NCBI GenBank assembly: GCA_050246875.1 | Contig: JBFWVF010000007.1 | Span: 62,001-126,000, forward strand | Length of the DNA stretch: 64,000 bases | Source of the DNA: SHWB01 sp050246875 | GTDB lineage: Bacteria; Pseudomonadota; Alphaproteobacteria; UBA6615 | Reading direction: 5' to 3' | Shown here: positions 60,620 through 64,000 of the stretch, in pieces | How positions within the stretch are numbered: position 1 is the stretch's first letter | How the letters are laid out: each line of letters begins with the position of its first letter | Position numbers and translations under genes: made by a program | Notes under the pieces: generated by a model | What the model was told of the DNA's origin: nothing | Databases searched by the model: none | What the model saw: only the letters and a program-made list of their open reading frames with translations

Positions 60620-61954
60620 ATGTCAGGCAACGGAACCCCTCCGGCAAGCGGCGACTTCGACCGTGATGCGCGGGCATTCGGCGACTACTGGCGAGCCGCC
60701 GCCGACCGACTGGCGCGGTTGCCCGGCCGACCCGCGCGATCGGCCAGCGAGGCGGCCGAGGCGACGACCCTTCTCGCCGCGACACGCGAAGCCCGCGAAC
60801 GCTTCCTCGACGTCCATGCCGGCACCGTCTATCGCCGCCTGACCGGCGACTTGCGCCGTCACGTGCGCGTCGGCCCCCTGGCGCGCGAGGCCGCCGCACT
60901 CGTGCCCGGCCTGACGCCGGACGCTGCGACGCTCGCCGCCGAAGCGCCGCTCGCCCAGAAGGACAAGGACGGCCACGAGATCGACCAGGGCATCCTGCTC
61001 GCCCACGTGCTGGCACGGCCGGACACCGGCGCCCATCTCGCGCACGCCATGCTGCTGCCGCACCCCGACACGGCGGCCCACACCGAGGAATACCGCCGCG
61101 ACGGTCGTCTCGATCTCGGCGCCGTGCGGGTCGAGCGGCAGGGCGCGGCCAGCGTGGTGACGCTCGCCAATCCCCGTTCATTGAACGCCGAGGACGACAC
61201 CACTCTCGACGCGACGGAAATCGCCGTCGACCTCGCCATCGCCGATCCGGATACGCAGGTCTGCGTGCTGCGCGGCGGCATCGTGGAGCATCGGAAATAC
61301 GCCGGGCGCCGCACCTTTGGCGCCGGCATCAACCTCACACGCCTCTACAACGGCCGCATTCCGTACCTCTGGTACATCGAGCGCGACCTCGGCTTCGTGA
61401 ACAAGATGTATCGCGGACTCGCGCGTCCGGACGTCTCGCCGGACGAAGCGGCGGGCGGCACGACGGAGAAGGTCTGGATCGCCGGCGTAGACACCTTCGC
61501 CATCGGCGGTGCCTGCCAGATCCTGCTGGTCTGCGACTGGACCGTGGCCGGCCGTGACGCCTACCTCACCCTGCCGGCGCGCAAGGAAGGCATCATCCCC
61601 GGCGCCGCCAACCTGCGCCTGCCGCGCTTCGTCGGCGACCGCCTGGCCCGCCAGGCGATCATGGCCGAGCGGCGTATCGAGGCCGACAGCGATGTCGGCC
61701 GCATGATCTGCGACGATGTCGTGCCGACGGATGGCGTCGATGCCGGCGTCGCGCGGGCAGTCGAGCGCCTGACGGGTTCGGGCGTCGTCAGCGCGGCCAG
61801 CAACCGCCGCGCCCTGCGGCTCGCTGCCGAGCCCTTCGACCTGTTCCGGCGCTACATGGCGGTGTACTGCCGCGAACAGGCCTGGTGCCACTACAGCCCG
61901 GCCCTGATCGGCAATCTCGAACGCTTCTGGGACGCCCAGAACCGCCGCCTTTAG
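60620..61954 (+). CDS. DpgC-like cofactor-independent dioxygenase (enoyl-CoA hydratase superfamily)
   Basis: 444 residues. The N-terminal third (about 1-165) is a helical region, with DKDGHEIDQGILLAHVL at 115-131; the rest is a crotonase core. The order LNAED (188-192), YAGRRTFGAGINLTRLYNGR (227-246), VDTFAIGGACQILLV (290-304) and EGIIPGAANLRLPRFVG (323-339) matches (3,5-dihydroxyphenyl)acetyl-CoA 1,2-dioxygenase DpgC of glycopeptide antibiotic clusters. E191, R246 and Q300 align with the DpgC pocket residues I recall (E189, R254, Q299). It would oxygenate an arylacetyl-CoA with O2 and no cofactor. It lies between a crotonase and a thioesterase, not in an antibiotic cluster. Confidence 0.85.
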   Translation: MSGNGTPPASGDFDRDARAFGDYWRAAADRLARLPGRPARSASEAAEATTLLAATREARERFLDVHAGTVYRRLTGDLRRHVRVGPLAREAAALVPGLTPDAATLAAEAPLAQKDKDGHEIDQGILLAHVLARPDTGAHLAHAMLLPHPDTAAHTEEYRRDGRLDLGAVRVERQGAASVVTLANPRSLNAEDDTTLDATEIAVDLAIADPDTQVCVLRGGIVEHRKYAGRRTFGAGINLTRLYNGRIPYLWYIERDLGFVNKMYRGLARPDVSPDEAAGGTTEKVWIAGVDTFAIGGACQILLVCDWTVAGRDAYLTLPARKEGIIPGAANLRLPRFVGDRLARQAIMAERRIEADSDVGRMICDDVVPTDGVDAGVARAVERLTGSGVVSAASNRRALRLAAEPFDLFRRYMAVYCREQAWCHYSPALIGNLERFWDAQNRRL

Positions 61955-61963
61955 GAGAGTCCG

Positions 61964-62389
61964 ATGTCCGACGGCAGCACCCGTCTCGGCGTCGCCGAGG
62001 CGCAGGCGGTGATCGACGGGATACTCGCCCCCTGGCTGCGGGAACTGGCTATCCGCATCGAGGAAGTCCGCGACGACGGCCTCGTCGCCCGCATGCCGTG
62101 GGGAAAAGCCATCGCGCGCCAGGACGGCATCGTGCCTGGTCAGGCCATCATGGCCTTCGTCGACAGCGCCATGGTGGCGGCCATCGCCGCTCGCCTCGGC
62201 GGCTTCCGACCGATGGCGACAGTCGACATGGCGACGACCTTCCTGGCGCCGGCCCGCGAATGCGACGTCGTCTGCGACATCGCCTTTCTGCGCGTCGGCC
62301 GCCGCCTCGTCTTCGCCTCGGTCGACGTCCGCACCGATGCCGGCACGCTCGTCGCCCGCGTCACCACGACATGGACGCTGCCGGGCTGA
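61964..62389 (+). CDS. PaaI-family hotdog thioesterase
   Basis: 141 residues. The hotdog core PGQAIMAFVDSAMVAAIAAR with Asp (VDSA) and VDMATTFLAPARECDVVCD fit PaaI-type acyl-CoA thioesterases. It would free CoA from a dead-end or product thioester. It begins 9 bp after the DpgC-like stop and is probably its partner. It converges with the amidohydrolase, 6 bp apart. Confidence 0.9.
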   Translation: MSDGSTRLGVAEAQAVIDGILAPWLRELAIRIEEVRDDGLVARMPWGKAIARQDGIVPGQAIMAFVDSAMVAAIAARLGGFRPMATVDMATTFLAPARECDVVCDIAFLRVGRRLVFASVDVRTDAGTLVARVTTTWTLPG

Positions 62390-62395
62390 TACGCC

Positions 62396-63415
62396 TCAGT
62401 CGAGGCCGAGCAGTTCGGCGACCGTGCCGCCGCAGATCTTGGCCCGCTCGGTGGCCGAGAAGTTCGTCTTCTCGATGAGTCCGACCGGGTCGGCCTCGGC
62501 CATGTCGAACGGGTAGTCCGTCCCGAGCATGACCTTGTCGGCACCGGCCAGATTGACGAGATACTCCAGGGAATCGGCGCGGAAGACGACCGTGTCGTAC
62601 CACAGCTCACGCAGATAGTCGCTGGGCCGCCGGGCGATCTGCTTGCGCAGTTCGGGGCGCACTTCCCACGCGTGGTCCATGCGGCCGACATAGTACGGAA
62701 AGTATCCGCCGCCATGGGCGATGACGAAGCGGATGCCGGGGTGACGGTCCAGCACGCCGCCGAAGACGAGATGCGTGATGGCGATCTGCTCTTCCAGCGG
62801 CTGCCCGACGGCATTGTGCATGAAGTGCGGGATCAGGCGCCGCCCGTCGTTGAAGCCGACCGGATGGACGAACAGCACGGCCTTCTGGCGTACCGCTTCC
62901 GCCCACACCGGATCGAAGCGCCGGTCCGACAGCTCGACGCCGTCGATCCATGTCGAGATGATGAAGCCGCGGATGCCGTGCTCCAGCACGCACCGCCGCA
63001 ATTCGCCGACCGAGGCCTGGGCGTCCTGCAGGGGCAGCGCGCCCATCGCCACGAAACGGTCGCTCGTCGCGGCGAGCGCTGCAATCTCGTCGTTCTGCAA
63101 CCGGGCCAGTTCGGCGCCCAGCGAAGGGTCGGTCCAGTAGTAGTACTGGAACGGGATCGGGCTGATGACCTGCATGTCGACACGCTGGCGGTCCATGTCG
63201 GCCGCCCGTGCCTCCAGCGACACCAGCTTCGGCATCACCAGCGGAATCTGCTGCATATCGTAGCTGCGCGCATCGGGATGCGCCCAGAACATGTAGGTAT
63301 CGCGATCCGGCCCGACGACATCTGCGGCCGTGTAGTGGCGGTCGACGAGTTCCTTGGCGGCGCGGGAGAAGCCGTGGGCGTGCATGTCGATGACGGCGCG
63401 ACGCGACCCGGCCAT
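62396..63415 (-). CDS. amidohydrolase family protein, ACMSD-like decarboxylase
   Basis: 339 residues from ATG 63415, with AGGAGG ahead. The metal ligands H12-x-H14 (VIDMHAHGF), a His in LFVHPVGF, a further His in VIAHGGGYFPYYVGR and the Asp in GTDYPFD follow the order of aminocarboxymuconate semialdehyde decarboxylase and related gamma-resorcylate decarboxylases. It would remove CO2 from an aromatic or muconate-type acid. In this cluster a ring-acid step is likely. The TRAP permease lies upstream on the same strand. Confidence 0.92.
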   Translation of the reverse strand: MAGSRRAVIDMHAHGFSRAAKELVDRHYTAADVVGPDRDTYMFWAHPDARSYDMQQIPLVMPKLVSLEARAADMDRQRVDMQVISPIPFQYYYWTDPSLGAELARLQNDEIAALAATSDRFVAMGALPLQDAQASVGELRRCVLEHGIRGFIISTWIDGVELSDRRFDPVWAEAVRQKAVLFVHPVGFNDGRRLIPHFMHNAVGQPLEEQIAITHLVFGGVLDRHPGIRFVIAHGGGYFPYYVGRMDHAWEVRPELRKQIARRPSDYLRELWYDTVVFRADSLEYLVNLAGADKVMLGTDYPFDMAEADPVGLIEKTNFSATERAKICGGTVAELLGLD

Positions 63416-63438
63416 GAGGGGCCTCCTTCAAAATGCGA

Positions 63439-63465
63439 CGCCCGGCCGTCAGGGACGGCCGGGCG
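63439..63465 (-). terminator. hairpin between the TRAP permease and the amidohydrolase
   Basis: Perfect 12-bp arms CGCCCGGCCGTC (63439-63450) and GACGGCCGGGCG (63454-63465) with a 3-base loop. Read leftward it is followed by TCGCATTTTG, giving a short T run, so it can end or attenuate the permease transcript before the amidohydrolase. Confidence 0.7.
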
Positions 63466-63483
63466 CGCAACACGGTCTTGCGA

Positions 63484-64000
63484 TCAGAACTTTATCTGCA
63501 CCAGATACATGGCGATCTGCGGGAACACCATGATCAGCACGAGAACGATGAACATGGTTGCCGCAAACGGCGCAGCCCCGAGGAAGATGTCCTTCAGCGA
63601 GATGTTCATCTCGCCGACGGTACTCTTGATCGCGTAGCAGGCGAGACCGAACGGCGGCGTCAACAGGCCGATCTCGACGCCGATGACCGTCACCACGCCG
63701 AACCAGACGAGGTCGACCCCGAACGGCTTCAGCAGGATGATGAACAGCGGCACCGTGATCAGCATGATCGACACCGAATCGATCAGCGTCCCGAGGATGA
63801 TCAGGATGATCACGTAGAGAACCAGCAGCATGAACAGGGATGCATCGAGCGATTCGATCCAGTGCGAAAGCTGGGTCGGCAGGCCCGAAACGCCGAGCAT
63901 GCGGCTGTAGAGGCTCGCGGTGATGATCAGGAACAGGATCGAGGCGGTGACGTGTCCCGTCTCGACCAGCACCGACCACAGCCGCGTGAGCGTCAGGCGC
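63484..64000 (-). CDS. TRAP transporter large permease subunit DctM, C-terminal part (5' end outside window)
   Basis: About 172 codons reach the right edge with no start. Several membrane helices are visible, with the DctM hallmarks LILGTLIDSVSIMLITVPLF and VEIGLLTPPFGLACYAI, and the typical last helix ending VFPQIAMYLVQIKF. It imports an organic acid with Na+. The matching small subunit and perhaps a third binding protein should lie just outside the window. It is the likely permease for the two DctP-type proteins at 54-57 kb. Confidence 0.95.
   Translation of the reverse strand, partial: RLTLTRLWSVLVETGHVTASILFLIITASLYSRMLGVSGLPTQLSHWIESLDASLFMLLVLYVIILIILGTLIDSVSIMLITVPLFIILLKPFGVDLVWFGVVTVIGVEIGLLTPPFGLACYAIKSTVGEMNISLKDIFLGAAPFAATMFIVLVLIMVFPQIAMYLVQIKF

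Noticed and set aside
59667..61181. 504-codon minus-strand open frame across crotonase and DpgC-like gene
   Set aside because: Runs antisense through two genes with strong motifs and has no recognisable domain.

Overview
The window is GC-rich, densely packed chromosomal DNA, almost certainly from an alphaproteobacterium, most likely Rhodospirillales-like; I cannot fix the genus. Supporting marks are the run polyprenyl synthase - DUF2007 - TrmN6-like methylase - glyQ - glyS - ppdK, the sulfate assimilation order cysG - DUF2849 - cysI - DUF934 - cysH - cysC, the tauE - TIGR02186 pair, GTG starts and heavy use of TRAP transporters. All genes look intact. Two are cut by the window edges (an aminotransferase at the left, a TRAP permease at the right). 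No gap longer than 300 bases lacks a gene, and no transposase, integrase, CRISPR array or phage gene was seen.

Left part (1-12 kb): a sugar-acid type dehydrogenase (DenD-like) and apt; then an RpiR regulator translationally coupled to a class-III aminotransferase and followed by a TAXI-type TRAP transporter, which reads as an uptake and transamination module for an amino compound; a cytochrome c; tRNA-Pro(CGG) with a good promoter; and a compact arsenic cassette (arsR, arsC, aquaporin-type channel) ending in an FlK-like thioesterase.

Central part (12-43 kb) is mostly housekeeping: TPR protein, polyprenyl diphosphate synthase, a histone-like Lys/Ala-rich protein, glycyl-tRNA synthetase, pyruvate phosphate dikinase, pterin dehydratase, assimilatory sulfate reduction with siroheme synthesis, a bicupin, GDP-fucose synthase, two periplasmic cytochromes, methylthioribose-phosphate isomerase with TusA, rhodanese, a TauE exporter run, an orphan MlaF ATPase, a Mug-like glycosylase and methylmalonate-semialdehyde dehydrogenase.

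Right part (43-64 kb) is accessory and catabolic. It has two tandem paralogous acyl-CoA ligases (DmdB-like), an NTF2-like protein divergent from an XRE/MmyB regulator with a repeated operator, a hydantoinase/oxoprolinase operon, a GntR-isochorismatase operon, two TRAP binding proteins, then a hydratase, acyl-CoA dehydrogenase, SDR, crotonase, a DpgC-like cofactor-independent dioxygenase, a thioesterase, an ACMSD-like amidohydrolase and a TRAP permease. The most interesting proposal is that the DpgC homologue, known from glycopeptide antibiotic synthesis, here serves a degradative acyl-CoA pathway fed by TRAP uptake. This is inference from gene content.
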